NCBI RefSeq assembly: GCF_039522525.1
Contig: NZ_BAAADO010000003.1
Location: 434,001 to 498,000 of the forward strand
Source: Salinibacillus aidingensis
GTDB lineage: Bacteria > Bacillota > Bacilli > Bacillales > Alkalibacillaceae
Length of the DNA stretch: 64,000 nt
Direction: 5' to 3'
Under the pieces are notes generated by a model, which ran no database searches, was not told the origin of the DNA, and saw only the letters and a list, made by a program, of their open reading frames with translations. Below are positions 16,510-25,177 of this stretch, in pieces (the first letter of the stretch is position 1; the number at the start of each line of letters is the position of its first letter). Position numbers and translations under genes: made by a program.

Positions 16510-18786
16510 TCATTCCTTATTGGCTAGTTTTTCCATAATATAATCGGAAAGGACATTGATTTCATCCTCGGATAATGTACCTCCAAATGGTGGCATGCCT
16601 CCACTTCCGTTTTTGATTTGCTCAATTAGCTTTTCCCGATCCTTTGTGATGTCACTATTTTTGATGCTTGGACCGTTATGACCACCTGCTCCCTGATCTC
16701 CATGACAGGATAAGCAGTTGTTTTCATAAATGGTACGTCCCTGATCCAGAGAGGCATTGCCTTCATCCTGAGTTTCGGTTGAATCCTGCTCCTCATGTTC
16801 TTCATGCTCTTCACGTTTCTCGGCTAAAGGAGACGTATTGATTTCTTCCTTTGGGATGTCCTCTGCCGAATTGTACTGGCCTTCCAGGGAAAACGTATAA
16901 ATTTTATCTCCATGTTTTGTACCAGCCAGGGAATTTCCTGCGGAGAATATAGAAATATATTGTTTTCCGTCAATTTCATACGTAATAGGTGGCGCATTTG
17001 CACCTGCGTCTGTTTTGAACTCCCATAAATGATCTCCTGTTTTTGCATCGTAGGCAATGATTCGTCCGTCATTGTGACCGACAAATACAAGGTTTCCTTT
17101 CGTTGTTAGAACACCACTGTAGGCAATGGTGTCCCAGTTTTTCTGCCATACGATTTTATTGGTTTTAATATCAATGGCTGTGACAGTACTTCGCATTGGC
17201 GAGTTTTCAACAGGCTGCCATACACTGCCCAAATACTCTTTTCCCTGTTCATAGGTGTTTTCTTCATCATCGGCATAGTGAGCGTAAGAAAAATAGTTGT
17301 CATTCCCAAGAACATAAAAATACTCTGTATTCGGATTGTAAGCGGACGGCGGCCAGTTTCCACCACCTTGAGGCGATGGTTTTACAGTCATTGGTTCGTC
17401 CCAGAATGGTGTAAATAACTTCCCATATTTCCCATCAAATTCTTCTGGTAAATCATTTTTTACGTCTTCTTCAGTCACTTCCTGTGGAACAAAATTATCT
17501 CCTTTAGGAAATGGCTGAGTAGGGGATGTTTTTTGTTTATCCAGTTGCGGAACCTCTTTCTCATCAATCCCTATCAGAGGCTCACCGCTTGTTCGGTCAA
17601 GAATATATACCCATCCGGTTTTACCGGCCTGTGCAATTCCTTTTTTCATTTCGCCATCCATTTCCACATCAAATAAAACAACCGGATTTGCTGCATCTAA
17701 ATCCCAGATATCATGGTGAACCTCCTGAAAGTGCCAGTTACGTTCACCAGTATCTGCATCAAGTGCAACCACTGAGTTGGCAAAGAGATTATCCCCCTCA
17801 CGATTACTTCCATCTAAGTCAGGGGATGTATTTCCGGTTGAAAAGTAAATCTGTCCTAATTCCGGATCTATCGCTGGTGTTTGCCAAACAGGTGCCCCGC
17901 CGGTAAGCCAGCTGTTATTGTCCTGTGGCCAGGTTTCGTGGCCTTCTTCGCCAGGGCCGGGAATGGTATAGGTTCTCCAAATTTGTCTGCCCATTTCTGC
18001 ATCATACGCTGCAACATAACCCCGAATACCATATTCTCCACCTGCAATTCCTGTATAGACTTTCCCATCATAGTAGAGTGGGGCACTTGCAATGGTATGG
18101 CCTTTTTCCCATTCATCCACTTCTGTTTCCCATACTACTTCACCGGTTTTCTGGTCTAAAGCCACTAGCCTTGAGTCCAATAGTCCAACAAATACCTTTC
18201 CTTCACCTATGGCCACACCTCTACTGGTCCATCCGCAGCACACAGTATCCAGACCATCCGCAAGCTCAGGCTGGAACTCCCAGATGATTTCACCGGTTTT
18301 GGCGTTTATGGCCTGTACATCATTTGCTCCTGTAATATTGAACATGACTCCATCATAGACGATTGGAGTTGACTCACCTGAATATTTAAACTTGAAGCCT
18401 GAGCCCATGCTTGTTACCCATTCAGCCTTCAGGTCAGCAACATTGGAAGCATTAATTTGATCCAGCTGTGAATAGCGTCCATTGGAAATATTTCCTCCAT
18501 TTGTAATCCAGTTTGCAGATGGAGGAGAAGTTAATTGTTCCGCAGAAAATTTGGGAGATACTTTTCCCGGATAATCCATATGCTGAAAGGATTGATGTTC
18601 CGCTTCAAATTGAGTTTTTTTGTCTTTTTCTTCATTACTGTCTTTCTGTTGCTCTTCTTGATTATTCTGATCATCAGGTTTTTTTGCGACATCGTCCGGG
18701 CCGGTGAATTGACTAATGATAACAATGGCAATGATAACAGCAGCCAATACCGCAACACCTGTAATGATCCAGGTATGTCGTTTCAT
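16510..18786 (-). CDS. PQQ-dependent alcohol dehydrogenase with C-terminal cytochrome c domain (quinohemoprotein)
   Basis: The 758-aa product has an N-terminal membrane anchor (WIITGVAVLAAVIIAIVIIS), an acidic linker and an eight-bladed propeller of the methanol/ethanol dehydrogenase type. A second acidic linker leads to a C-terminal cytochrome c. Key features are the adjacent cysteines in DTVCCGW (about 183-184), which form the disulfide over PQQ, and HHDIWDLDAANPVVL with the catalytic Asp. Repeated W-docking motifs such as ALDQKTGEVVWETEV also occur. The heme site is CLSCHGDQGAGG (about 690) with GGMPPFGG supplying the axial Met. It should oxidise alcohols outside the membrane and pass electrons to its own heme. 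ATG 18786 follows AAAGGAG. Such enzymes are mainly proteobacterial. Confidence 0.88.
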   Translation of the reverse strand: MKRHTWIITGVAVLAAVIIAIVIISQFTGPDDVAKKPDDQNNQEEQQKDSNEEKDKKTQFEAEHQSFQHMDYPGKVSPKFSAEQLTSPPSANWITNGGNISNGRYSQLDQINASNVADLKAEWVTSMGSGFKFKYSGESTPIVYDGVMFNITGANDVQAINAKTGEIIWEFQPELADGLDTVCCGWTSRGVAIGEGKVFVGLLDSRLVALDQKTGEVVWETEVDEWEKGHTIASAPLYYDGKVYTGIAGGEYGIRGYVAAYDAEMGRQIWRTYTIPGPGEEGHETWPQDNNSWLTGGAPVWQTPAIDPELGQIYFSTGNTSPDLDGSNREGDNLFANSVVALDADTGERNWHFQEVHHDIWDLDAANPVVLFDVEMDGEMKKGIAQAGKTGWVYILDRTSGEPLIGIDEKEVPQLDKQKTSPTQPFPKGDNFVPQEVTEEDVKNDLPEEFDGKYGKLFTPFWDEPMTVKPSPQGGGNWPPSAYNPNTEYFYVLGNDNYFSYAHYADDEENTYEQGKEYLGSVWQPVENSPMRSTVTAIDIKTNKIVWQKNWDTIAYSGVLTTKGNLVFVGHNDGRIIAYDAKTGDHLWEFKTDAGANAPPITYEIDGKQYISIFSAGNSLAGTKHGDKIYTFSLEGQYNSAEDIPKEEINTSPLAEKREEHEEHEEQDSTETQDEGNASLDQGRTIYENNCLSCHGDQGAGGHNGPSIKNSDITKDREKLIEQIKNGSGGMPPFGGTLSEDEINVLSDYIMEKLANKE

Positions 18787-18997
18787 TCTGCGAAGCTCCT
18801 TTCCTAATATAATCAAGTTTTCTTCAGTTGTAATTTACCCGAATATGAATAAATTACCCAAAATGTTATGGAAAGGGGAAGATAAAGAAATTTCAGGAAA
18901 ATGGAGGTGCGGGGAGACTAAAATCAGAGGAATTACCCAGGTTCGCTCAAAAATAGGGATTATGAATAGCTAAATGCAGAGACAACTTATCTATAGT

Positions 18998-19024
18998 ATT
19001 CGAGGCCGGAACATCCCAGCCTCA
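18998..19024 (-). terminator. Degenerate GAGGCTGGGA-type hairpin after the LysR gene
   Basis: GAGGCCGGAACATCCCAGCCTC forms an imperfect hairpin 6 bp beyond the LysR stop. It is related to the repeat at 9747-9829. The rest of 18787-18997 shows nothing convincing. Confidence 0.45.
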
Positions 19025-19029
19025 TAACC

Positions 19030-19941
19030 TTATTTTCCAAATTCATTTAATCGTTCATAGGTTTTACGGAGAAAGCGATAAAACAATTCTTCTGTTGGCA
19101 ATAATTTGCGTTGTGCCGGATAGATGACACCTACAGAACGTGTTAAATTCGGGTCTGCTATCGGTACAACAACGGTTGAACGTGGAGTGTTATCCACCAT
19201 GGTCATTTCAGGCATCAACGCTACACCTAACCCTGCTGCCACAAGTCCCTTTAATGCATCAATATCCTTTCCTTCAACACCTATGTCAGGTGTGAAGCCT
19301 ACATTATCACAGGCATCCATGACCTGCTTACGAAAGACAAATCCTTCCGGCAGAATAACAAAAGAATCCTCTTTAAGTTCCTGTAACATAATGGAGGAAC
19401 GGCTGGCTAACCGATGATTCATAGGAAGAAGAGCTACAATCTTTTCACTGAACAATGTAGTCCCTTTAATTTTTTCTGATTGTTCCCGTTTAGGCATAGG
19501 TGCAATCATGGCCAGATTAAAGGTCCCATTAATGACACCATCCATTAATTCGGAATAGAGACCATTACTCATTTGAAATTTTGCCTCAGGATAGTACCGG
19601 CGAAATGCAAAAATAATGGAAGGAACGATATAAGCAGCCATACTAATAGGAAAAGCAATTCGTACTGTGCCTCTTTCAGGATTTAAGTATTCCTTGACCT
19701 CCCGTTTTGCTTCCTCCATCATATTCATGACCTGCTTCATCCGCTCTAAAAAAACCTCGCCGATAGGAGTTAATTTAACACGTCTTCCTTCTCGTATAAA
19801 AAGCTGAACACCCAGTTCATTTTCAAGATTAAAGATTTGTCTGCTGACTGAAGATTGAGCAACATGCAGGGCATTCGCTGCGTCGGTAACATGCTCTCTT
19901 TCAGCAACTTCCATAAAATACTTAATTTGACGGTGTTCCAT
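19030..19941 (-). CDS. LysR-family regulator, GltC/GltR-like, divergent from gdhA
   Basis: The 303-aa protein has a typical LysR N-terminus: MEHRQIKYFMEVAEREHVTDAANALHVAQSSVSRQI, then LENELGVQLF..EGRRVKLTPIGEVFLERM. An effector domain follows from about residue 90 (GTVRIAFPISMAAYIVP). The opening resembles GltC of Bacillus, which activates glutamate synthase genes. Here it is divergent from NADP-glutamate dehydrogenase, the classic LysR layout, so control of ammonium assimilation is likely. The 140-bp gap includes an AT-rich palindrome suitable as a LysR box. The effector is unknown. Confidence 0.85.
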   Translation of the reverse strand: MEHRQIKYFMEVAEREHVTDAANALHVAQSSVSRQIFNLENELGVQLFIREGRRVKLTPIGEVFLERMKQVMNMMEEAKREVKEYLNPERGTVRIAFPISMAAYIVPSIIFAFRRYYPEAKFQMSNGLYSELMDGVINGTFNLAMIAPMPKREQSEKIKGTTLFSEKIVALLPMNHRLASRSSIMLQELKEDSFVILPEGFVFRKQVMDACDNVGFTPDIGVEGKDIDALKGLVAAGLGVALMPEMTMVDNTPRSTVVVPIADPNLTRSVGVIYPAQRKLLPTEELFYRFLRKTYERLNEFGK

Positions 19942-19954
19942 TTCTATTCACCTC

Positions 19955-20023
19955 ATTTAATGCGTTTAATGCATTAATTTCATCTATTATTAATATTGAA
20001 GCTATCATTTAATTAATTATAAA
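19955..20023 (+). promoter_or_regulatory. Divergent control region: LysR-type box and gdhA promoter
   Basis: TTAATGCATTAA (19966-19977) is a perfect palindrome preceded by a second TTTAATGCG half-site at 19957. A promoter for gdhA follows: TTGAAG (19996-20001), a 16-bp spacer and TATAAA (20018-20023). The position about 55-80 bp before the start of transcription fits a LysR activator site. Confidence 0.5.
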
Positions 20024-20087
20024 ATGAAAACATGACAATAAAAAGAGATTATCTAAATTTTTAAATAAGTTACAGGGGTGGATGTTC

Positions 20088-21470
20088 ATGAAAACCATGG
20101 AGGATGTGAAGGATATACAGAAACAAAACGTCAGGGATTATGTACAGCAAGTATACCATAGAGTAGAGAAACGAAATGAGTATGAACCGGAATTTTTGCA
20201 GGCCGTTAAAGAAGTATTTGATTCGTTGCTGCCTGTGCTTGTGAAAAATCCAACATACATTAATAAGGGAATCCTGGAAAGAATAGTTGAACCTGAGCGT
20301 TTCGTGTTCTTTCGTGTCCCGTGGCTGGATGACAAGGGAAATGTAAGAGTGAATCGGGGCTTTCGGGTTCAGTTTAATAGTGCTCTTGGACCATACAAAG
20401 GCGGTTTACGGTTCCATCCTTCCGTCAATACGAGTATTATCAAATTCTTAGGCTTTGAACAGATTTTCAAAAATGCATTAACAGGGCAGCCCATTGGTGG
20501 AGGAAAAGGTGGATCTGATTTTGATCCAAAAGGGAAATCTGACGATGAAATTATGAGGTTCTGTCAAAGCTTTATGATAGAGTTAAGTAAACATATAGGA
20601 CCAGATATCGACGTACCTGCCGGGGATATAGGTGTTGGTGCCCGGGAGATTGGCTACATGTTCGGTCAGTATAAGAGAATGCGCGGAGCCTTTGAAGCAG
20701 GTGTTCTCACTGGAAAAGGTCTGGATTATGGAGGAAGTCTCGGACGCACAGAAGCAACCGGTTACGGTACGGTTTATTTTGTAGAAGAAATGCTGAAGGA
20801 TAAAGGGTACGAGTTCGAGGGAAGCACAGTAGTTGTGTCCGGTTCCGGAAATGTATCCATCTACGCCATGGAAAAGGCAATGGAGTTTGGTGCGAAAGTC
20901 GTTGCCTGCAGTGACTCCAGTGGCTATATTTATGATCAGAACGGAATAAACCTTGACACCATTAAGCAGTTAAAAGAAGTTGAAAACAAACGAATTTATG
21001 AATATAAAAATGAACATCCGGATGCCGTGTTTGTAGAGGGATGTTCAGGTATATGGTCCATCCCTTGTGATATTGCTCTGCCATGTGCTACTCAAAATGA
21101 ACTAGACCGGGAATCTGCGGAGCTGTTAATTTCCAACGGAGTTAAGGCAGTTGGAGAAGGAGCAAATATGCCGTCAACCCAAGACGCTATTGATTTATTT
21201 ATTGATAACGACGTCTTATTTGCTCCTGCAAAGGCAGCGAATGCCGGTGGAGTATCTGTGTCTGCGCTTGAAATGGCACAAAACAGCACGAGAATCATGT
21301 GGACCAGGGAAGACGTGGATAGCAAACTTCATGAAATAATGAAAAATATTTACCAGGATAGCATCCAGGCGGCAGAAGAGTACGGCGACCCCGGCAACCT
21401 GGTAAAGGGCGCAAATATTGCTGGCTTTATAAAGGTGGCCGATGCCATGGTCAGCCAGGGTGTGGTTTAA
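20088..21470 (+). CDS. gdhA: NADP-specific glutamate dehydrogenase
   Basis: The 460-aa protein has the length of the small hexameric GDH class. Substrate-site motifs are PYKGGLRFHPSV, GGGKGGSDFDPKGKSDDEIMRFCQSFM and DVPAGDIGVGAREIGYMFGQYK. The dinucleotide fold has VVVSGSGNVSIYAMEKA followed by ACSDSSG, with Ser rather than Asp at the end of beta-2, consistent with NADP use. It makes glutamate from 2-oxoglutarate, ammonium and NADPH. ATG 20088 is preceded by AGGGGTGG; the ATG at 20082 lies too close to that site. Control is probably by the divergent LysR protein. Confidence 0.93.
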   Translation: MKTMEDVKDIQKQNVRDYVQQVYHRVEKRNEYEPEFLQAVKEVFDSLLPVLVKNPTYINKGILERIVEPERFVFFRVPWLDDKGNVRVNRGFRVQFNSALGPYKGGLRFHPSVNTSIIKFLGFEQIFKNALTGQPIGGGKGGSDFDPKGKSDDEIMRFCQSFMIELSKHIGPDIDVPAGDIGVGAREIGYMFGQYKRMRGAFEAGVLTGKGLDYGGSLGRTEATGYGTVYFVEEMLKDKGYEFEGSTVVVSGSGNVSIYAMEKAMEFGAKVVACSDSSGYIYDQNGINLDTIKQLKEVENKRIYEYKNEHPDAVFVEGCSGIWSIPCDIALPCATQNELDRESAELLISNGVKAVGEGANMPSTQDAIDLFIDNDVLFAPAKAANAGGVSVSALEMAQNSTRIMWTREDVDSKLHEIMKNIYQDSIQAAEEYGDPGNLVKGANIAGFIKVADAMVSQGVV

Positions 21471-21494
21471 AAGAGATTGATAAGCGTTTCGATG

Positions 21495-21528
21495 AAGCAT
21501 TAGGTCAGATTACGACCTAATGCTTTTT
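21495..21528 (+). terminator. gdhA terminator
   Basis: GCATTAGGTC-agattac-GACCTAATGC plus TTTTT, 25 bp after the stop codon. Confidence 0.9.
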
Positions 21529-21530
21529 AA

Positions 21531-21704
21531 TCATTTGCTGCTGGTTTCCATTACGTGCCACTTTTTACTTGAATGAGTGTGAACGTTAAGTTTTTTAGCG
21601 AAGGTTTCTGCGCTAGATTGGTCAAGAAAGATTTTGTAGGACGGACTGGTTGTATCTTTAAGGATTTCTGTTTTTCCATTTATTTCTCTTGCAATGACGT
21701 ACAT
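21531..21704 (-). CDS. Small hypothetical protein (57 aa)
   Basis: A minus-strand frame encodes MYVIAREINGKTEILKDTTS then PSYKIFLDQSSAETFAKKLN and a C-terminal HSSKKWHVMETSSK. AAGGGG precedes the ATG by about 10 bases, and codon use resembles the neighbours. The frame fills the gap between gdhA and a 3-hydroxyacyl-CoA dehydrogenase. The sequence is beta-alpha in character (VIAREINGKTEIL, SAETFAKKL), soluble, with no signal peptide. I recognise no family. It is below the usual 60-codon cut-off, which is why it might be missed. Confidence 0.6.
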   Translation of the reverse strand: MYVIAREINGKTEILKDTTSPSYKIFLDQSSAETFAKKLNVHTHSSKKWHVMETSSK

Positions 21705-21834
21705 AATGGATCAACCCCTTATTTATAAGTCAACTCCATATTTTCCTAATATTATATCGTAAGGTCGAAGTTTTTGGATTACAGTTTGGTTAAGATTTTG
21801 TTTCAGATTATTGCTATATGTTAAAAACATATAT

Positions 21835-21872
21835 GAAACCCGCTCAGATAAATTTTCGAGCGGGTTTGTTCA
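21835..21872 (-). terminator. Terminator of the 3-hydroxyacyl-CoA dehydrogenase gene
   Basis: AAACCCGCTC...GAGCGGGTTT with a 13-base loop, 5 bp beyond the stop codon of the minus-strand gene. Confidence 0.8.
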
Positions 21873-21876
21873 TTCT

Positions 21877-22773
21877 TTATTTAAGAAAATCTGGTTCAAG
21901 GAAGGCTGGATTTGGGTATTTGTAGAAGCCTTCTCCTGTTTCCACACCAAGCTTTCCTTTATCAAGATATTCTTCTTTCAGGAATTTTGCGAGCTTTTCA
22001 TACATAGGATCGCCGGTTTTATTGGCTTTGTCCTTTACAACATTATAGGCAGTAGTAATTCCAACAATATCTAATATTGCAAAGGGTCCATTTGGTGCAC
22101 CAGTGGCTATCATCCATGTTTTATCGATGGTTTCCACATCAGCTACATCGTTCACAAGCAGTTTTTCGGCGGCATCCAATAATGGTACAAGCAGAGAGTT
22201 TAAAATATAGCCTGGTTGCTCTTTATGTAATGGCAGGGCTACCATGCCAATGGATTTGGCAAATTCGATCACATCTTTAAATACACCTTCATCCGTACCA
22301 GGATGCTTCATAACCTCAGCCGTATTATTTTTCCATATCTCATTAGCAAAATGAAGCGCCAGAAACTTCTCAGGACGACCGGTTGCTTCGGCGAACTGGC
22401 TCGGCAGTAGTGTGGAAGAGTTCGTCGCAAAAATCGTTTTTTCCGGTGCGGCTTTTCCTAACTTATTGTAGAATTCTGTTTTAATTTCAATAACCTCAGG
22501 CACTGCTTCAATGACAAAATCGGCATTTTCCACCGCCTTTTCCAGGTCTGAATGAAAAGATATACGGCTATAAGCTTGATTCACTTCTTGCTCAGTAGCC
22601 TTTAAATCTTTTTGATAACGGGTCTTTAGCTTTTCAATTCTTTCTTTTGCTTTTTCAACAGCTTCCTGATTCATGTCGTAAACGGATACATGAAATCCTT
22701 TAAATGCTGTCTGATAGGCAATTTGGCTCCCTAATACGCCGCTGCCTGCGACTGTGACGTTTTGATAGTTCAC
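21877..22773 (-). CDS. 3-hydroxyacyl-CoA (3-hydroxybutyryl-CoA) dehydrogenase family protein
   Basis: The 298-aa cytoplasmic protein has an N-terminal NAD-binding fold, VTVAGSGVLGSQIAYQTAFKGFHVSVYD, with Asp closing beta-2 (NAD preference). FVIEAVPEVIEIKTEFY and ATNSSTLLPSQ are typical of HBDH enzymes, with the catalytic His in LHFANEIWKNNTAEVM and Glu nearby. The C-terminal domain has APNGPFAILDIVGITTAYNV. It interconverts 3-hydroxyacyl-CoA and 3-ketoacyl-CoA. The usual HFFNP is LHFAN here, a variant found in a Bacillus subgroup, so the substrate may differ from butyryl-CoA. No other fatty-acid genes are adjacent. Confidence 0.82.
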   Translation of the reverse strand: MNYQNVTVAGSGVLGSQIAYQTAFKGFHVSVYDMNQEAVEKAKERIEKLKTRYQKDLKATEQEVNQAYSRISFHSDLEKAVENADFVIEAVPEVIEIKTEFYNKLGKAAPEKTIFATNSSTLLPSQFAEATGRPEKFLALHFANEIWKNNTAEVMKHPGTDEGVFKDVIEFAKSIGMVALPLHKEQPGYILNSLLVPLLDAAEKLLVNDVADVETIDKTWMIATGAPNGPFAILDIVGITTAYNVVKDKANKTGDPMYEKLAKFLKEEYLDKGKLGVETGEGFYKYPNPAFLEPDFLK

Positions 22774-22818
22774 GTAAATTCCCCCTGTTGTATATTTTTT
22801 CTTGGACTGTTTATTTGT

Positions 22819-22837
22819 GATGGAAGTTTCACTTTAT
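22819..22837 (+). repeat. 3' end fragment of the two-hairpin dispersed repeat
   Basis: GATGGAAGTTTCACTTTAT is identical over 19 bases to the end of the copy at 25000-25146 (GAAGTTTCACTTTAT is also shared with copy A). It lies 45 bp upstream of the hydroxyacyl-CoA dehydrogenase start. Confidence 0.65.
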
Positions 22838-22949
22838 GTCAGTCAATATTCATTATATATGTATTCTGAGAAAACAGGAAGGAAAATGTTTTTAATATAG
22901 TAAAAGCTCAGGGTTAGTGGCGGCAGAAACTAAAAAAATTGCATAAAAG

Positions 22950-22995
22950 AAAAGCTGAGGCGTAAATCCTGAGTGGATTTTTACCTCAGCTTTCT
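22950..22995 (-). terminator. Terminator of the Old Yellow Enzyme gene
   Basis: AAAGCTGAGG...CCTCAGCTTT with inner TAAATCC/GGATTTT, very stable, immediately after the stop of the minus-strand gene. Confidence 0.88.
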
Positions 22996-22996
22996 A

Positions 22997-24124
22997 TTAA
23001 TAAATTCCCGGGAACCATCCAGGCGTATTTGTGATAATATTCCATAAAGGATCAGGTACGACTAATTCTTCCTGATGATTTTTATTGAGTTCAGTTATAA
23101 TTTCTTCTTCTTTCCCCTCTGAAATTTTTTGAACCCAGTCAGGATCAATAATCAGTTCACGGCCAAGCGCAAGAAGGGGGACGCCAGTCTGAAGAGCCTG
23201 TATAGCATCGTCTGCAGAGTAGATGGATCCTACTCCAATGAGAGGGACACGGTGATTGATGACTTCCAATAAGTATGCAATTCGTGACTTATTATGGTCC
23301 TCTACTCCTCGTCTTGGTTCGGACCGGAAATCCGTTAGCGACACATGTAAATAATCCAATCCCTGATCTGACAGCTTATCAACGAAGGCCAGTGTATCAT
23401 CCATCGTAATTCCATGTGTTTCCGGCTCCTCAGGAGAAAAACGATACCCTGTAATAAAGGAAGAGTCAGCGTGTTCATGAACTACCCGTTTCACTTCCTG
23501 GATAACCTCTAAAGGAAAAGTCATTCGCTTTTCAAGGGATCCACCAAAGCGATCTTCCCGACGATTGGAATGAGGGGAGAAGAATTGCTGCAGTAAATAA
23601 CCATTTGCTCCATGGATTTCAACACCGTCAAAACCAGCTTCTATGGCACGACGAGTGGTTTCACCGAACGCTTTTATAATTTCCTCCACTTCTGATTCCT
23701 TTAACGCACGTGGAATTGGATGATCATCCCCTTCTGCAGGAATGTCACTGGCACTCACCACATCTTTGTTGGGGACCAGATAGGTAGGACACATTCTGCC
23801 GCCATGGAAAATCTGAAGAACAGGTTTAGCTCCTTGCTCCTTAATTCCATTTGCGAGCTTTCGGAGACTTGGAATCATTTCATCACTGTCGGCACCGAAT
23901 TCACCAGGAAATCCTTTTCCGTTTGGTGTAACATATGTACAAGCTGTAACCACCATGCTTACACCACTGGAACGCCGTGCATAGTAATTCACTTCAGCAT
24001 CGGTAACGGTTCCATCTGAATTTGATGAAAAATTGGTCATAGGGGCCATAATGATTCGGTTTTTCAACTCAGAACCATTGGGGAGTGTGTATGTGTCAAA
24101 CAGTTTTTCATATTTTGGATTCAT
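22997..24124 (-). CDS. NADH:flavin oxidoreductase, Old Yellow Enzyme family
   Basis: The 375-aa TIM-barrel FMN enzyme has NRIIMAPMTNF, VLQIFHGGRM, the long motif FDGVEIHGANGYLLQQFFSPHSNRREDRFGGSLEKRM (substrate and FMN contacts) and a late VPLIGVGSIYSADDA...ALGRELIIDPDW. It is single-domain, without the C-terminal Fe-S/FAD extension of dienoyl-CoA reductases. Family members reduce activated alkenes or nitro compounds with NAD(P)H; the natural substrate is unknown. AAGGAGG lies before the ATG. It is probably monocistronic. Confidence 0.85.
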   Translation of the reverse strand: MNPKYEKLFDTYTLPNGSELKNRIIMAPMTNFSSNSDGTVTDAEVNYYARRSSGVSMVVTACTYVTPNGKGFPGEFGADSDEMIPSLRKLANGIKEQGAKPVLQIFHGGRMCPTYLVPNKDVVSASDIPAEGDDHPIPRALKESEVEEIIKAFGETTRRAIEAGFDGVEIHGANGYLLQQFFSPHSNRREDRFGGSLEKRMTFPLEVIQEVKRVVHEHADSSFITGYRFSPEEPETHGITMDDTLAFVDKLSDQGLDYLHVSLTDFRSEPRRGVEDHNKSRIAYLLEVINHRVPLIGVGSIYSADDAIQALQTGVPLLALGRELIIDPDWVQKISEGKEEEIITELNKNHQEELVVPDPLWNIITNTPGWFPGIY

Positions 24125-24391
24125 ATAGACGTTCCTCCTTAAATAAGTTACGAAAGATATCTTAAATGAAGAAAACAGGGAATGTACATTATTTTGCTTT
24201 ACAAATCGGGAATTACTACAAAAGTCCCGTAAATCTTGTTAATATTCAGACATGGGTTTAAAATAGGTAAAACTTTAACTACCCTACAGAATGTTAAGTC
24301 ATGCCCAATGAATCACATGCGGATATTGAAGTGGTGAGCGGTACAGAAGTGAGAGTTTGACAGTCTGAGCATAGGAAAAAGGTTGGTCAGT

Positions 24392-25015
24392 ATGCATAAA
24401 ATAAATCTGAAAAAATTAATCGTGCTCATCTTCCTGCTATTTTTTCTTTTCCTTTGTTTTACCGGCTACAGTATCTGGAGTTTTAGCAGGAAGGATCAAA
24501 CAGCCCCTGCCGATGCAGCTATTGTGCTGGGGGCTGCGGCATGGGGAGAGAAACCATCACCGGTTCTGCAGGGAAGAATAGACCACGCCATTTCCCTTTA
24601 TGAGCAGGAATATGTAAATAAAATTATATTTACAGGCGGTCAAGCTGAAGGGGCTTCCTATGCAGAATCAGAAGTAGCGAGAGACTATGCAGTTCCCCAT
24701 GGCATCCCGGAGAAGGATATTTTAATTGAAACACAATCTGAAATAACTGAGGACAATCTGATTTATGCGGCAAAAATTGCTCAGGAAAATGGTTTGGAAA
24801 GCTTCCTGATTGTGAGTGATCCTCTGCATATGAAAAGAGCAATGCTAATGGCGGAGCAAACGGGGCTTGACGCTAACTCTTCGCCAGCAGAGAACTCAGC
24901 GTACGAGACACTTGAGAGTAAAATCCCCTTCTTTTTCAGAGAATTATTTTTTTATTCCGGATATATTGTAAGTTTACCGTTCAGGCATATTTTATCACGC
25001 ATTAACTGGCCGTAA
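24392..25015 (+). CDS. DUF218/YdcF-SanA-like membrane-anchored protein
   Basis: The 207-aa product has one N-terminal transmembrane helix (LIVLIFLLFFLFLCFTGYSIWSF) and an extracytoplasmic DUF218 domain: ADAAIVLGAAAWGEKPSPVLQGRIDHAISLY, KIIFTGGQ, SEITEDNLIYAAKIA and FLIVSDPLHMKRA. Proteins of the SanA/ElyC/YdcF group affect the cell envelope and antibiotic tolerance, but no enzyme activity is firmly established. The last codons (INWP stop) lie in sequence shared with the dispersed repeat that starts at about 25000. The ATG at 24392 is favoured by AGGAAAAAGG upstream. Confidence 0.75.
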   Translation: MHKINLKKLIVLIFLLFFLFLCFTGYSIWSFSRKDQTAPADAAIVLGAAAWGEKPSPVLQGRIDHAISLYEQEYVNKIIFTGGQAEGASYAESEVARDYAVPHGIPEKDILIETQSEITEDNLIYAAKIAQENGLESFLIVSDPLHMKRAMLMAEQTGLDANSSPAENSAYETLESKIPFFFRELFFYSGYIVSLPFRHILSRINWP

Positions 25016-25146
25016 TACCCCACTTCAAGTCTTGAGGGTAACCCAACATGGCTAAGTGGGGATAAACGGCCAGTAAATTCCTAATAAGTTCAACTAACCA
25101 TCAGTGGGGCATGGAGTAACCCCCCACTGATGGAAGTTTCACTTTA
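25000..25146 (+). repeat. Dispersed two-hairpin repeat, copy B
   Basis: Hairpin 1 is TTAACTGGCCGT...ACGGCCAGTAA with inner ACCCCACTT/AAGTGGGGAT (25002-25077). After GTTCAACTAAC comes hairpin 2, CATCAGTGGGG...CCCCACTGATG, then GAAGTTTCACTTTAT. Compared with copy A, GGCCGT/ACGGCC becomes GGCTGT/ACAGCC, and the C-G closing hairpin 2 becomes A-T. Both are compensatory. The element begins inside the C-terminal codons of the DUF218 gene. Confidence 0.8.
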
Positions 25147-25177
25147 TAAACAATAGAGATTGGACAGGGGGGATTCA

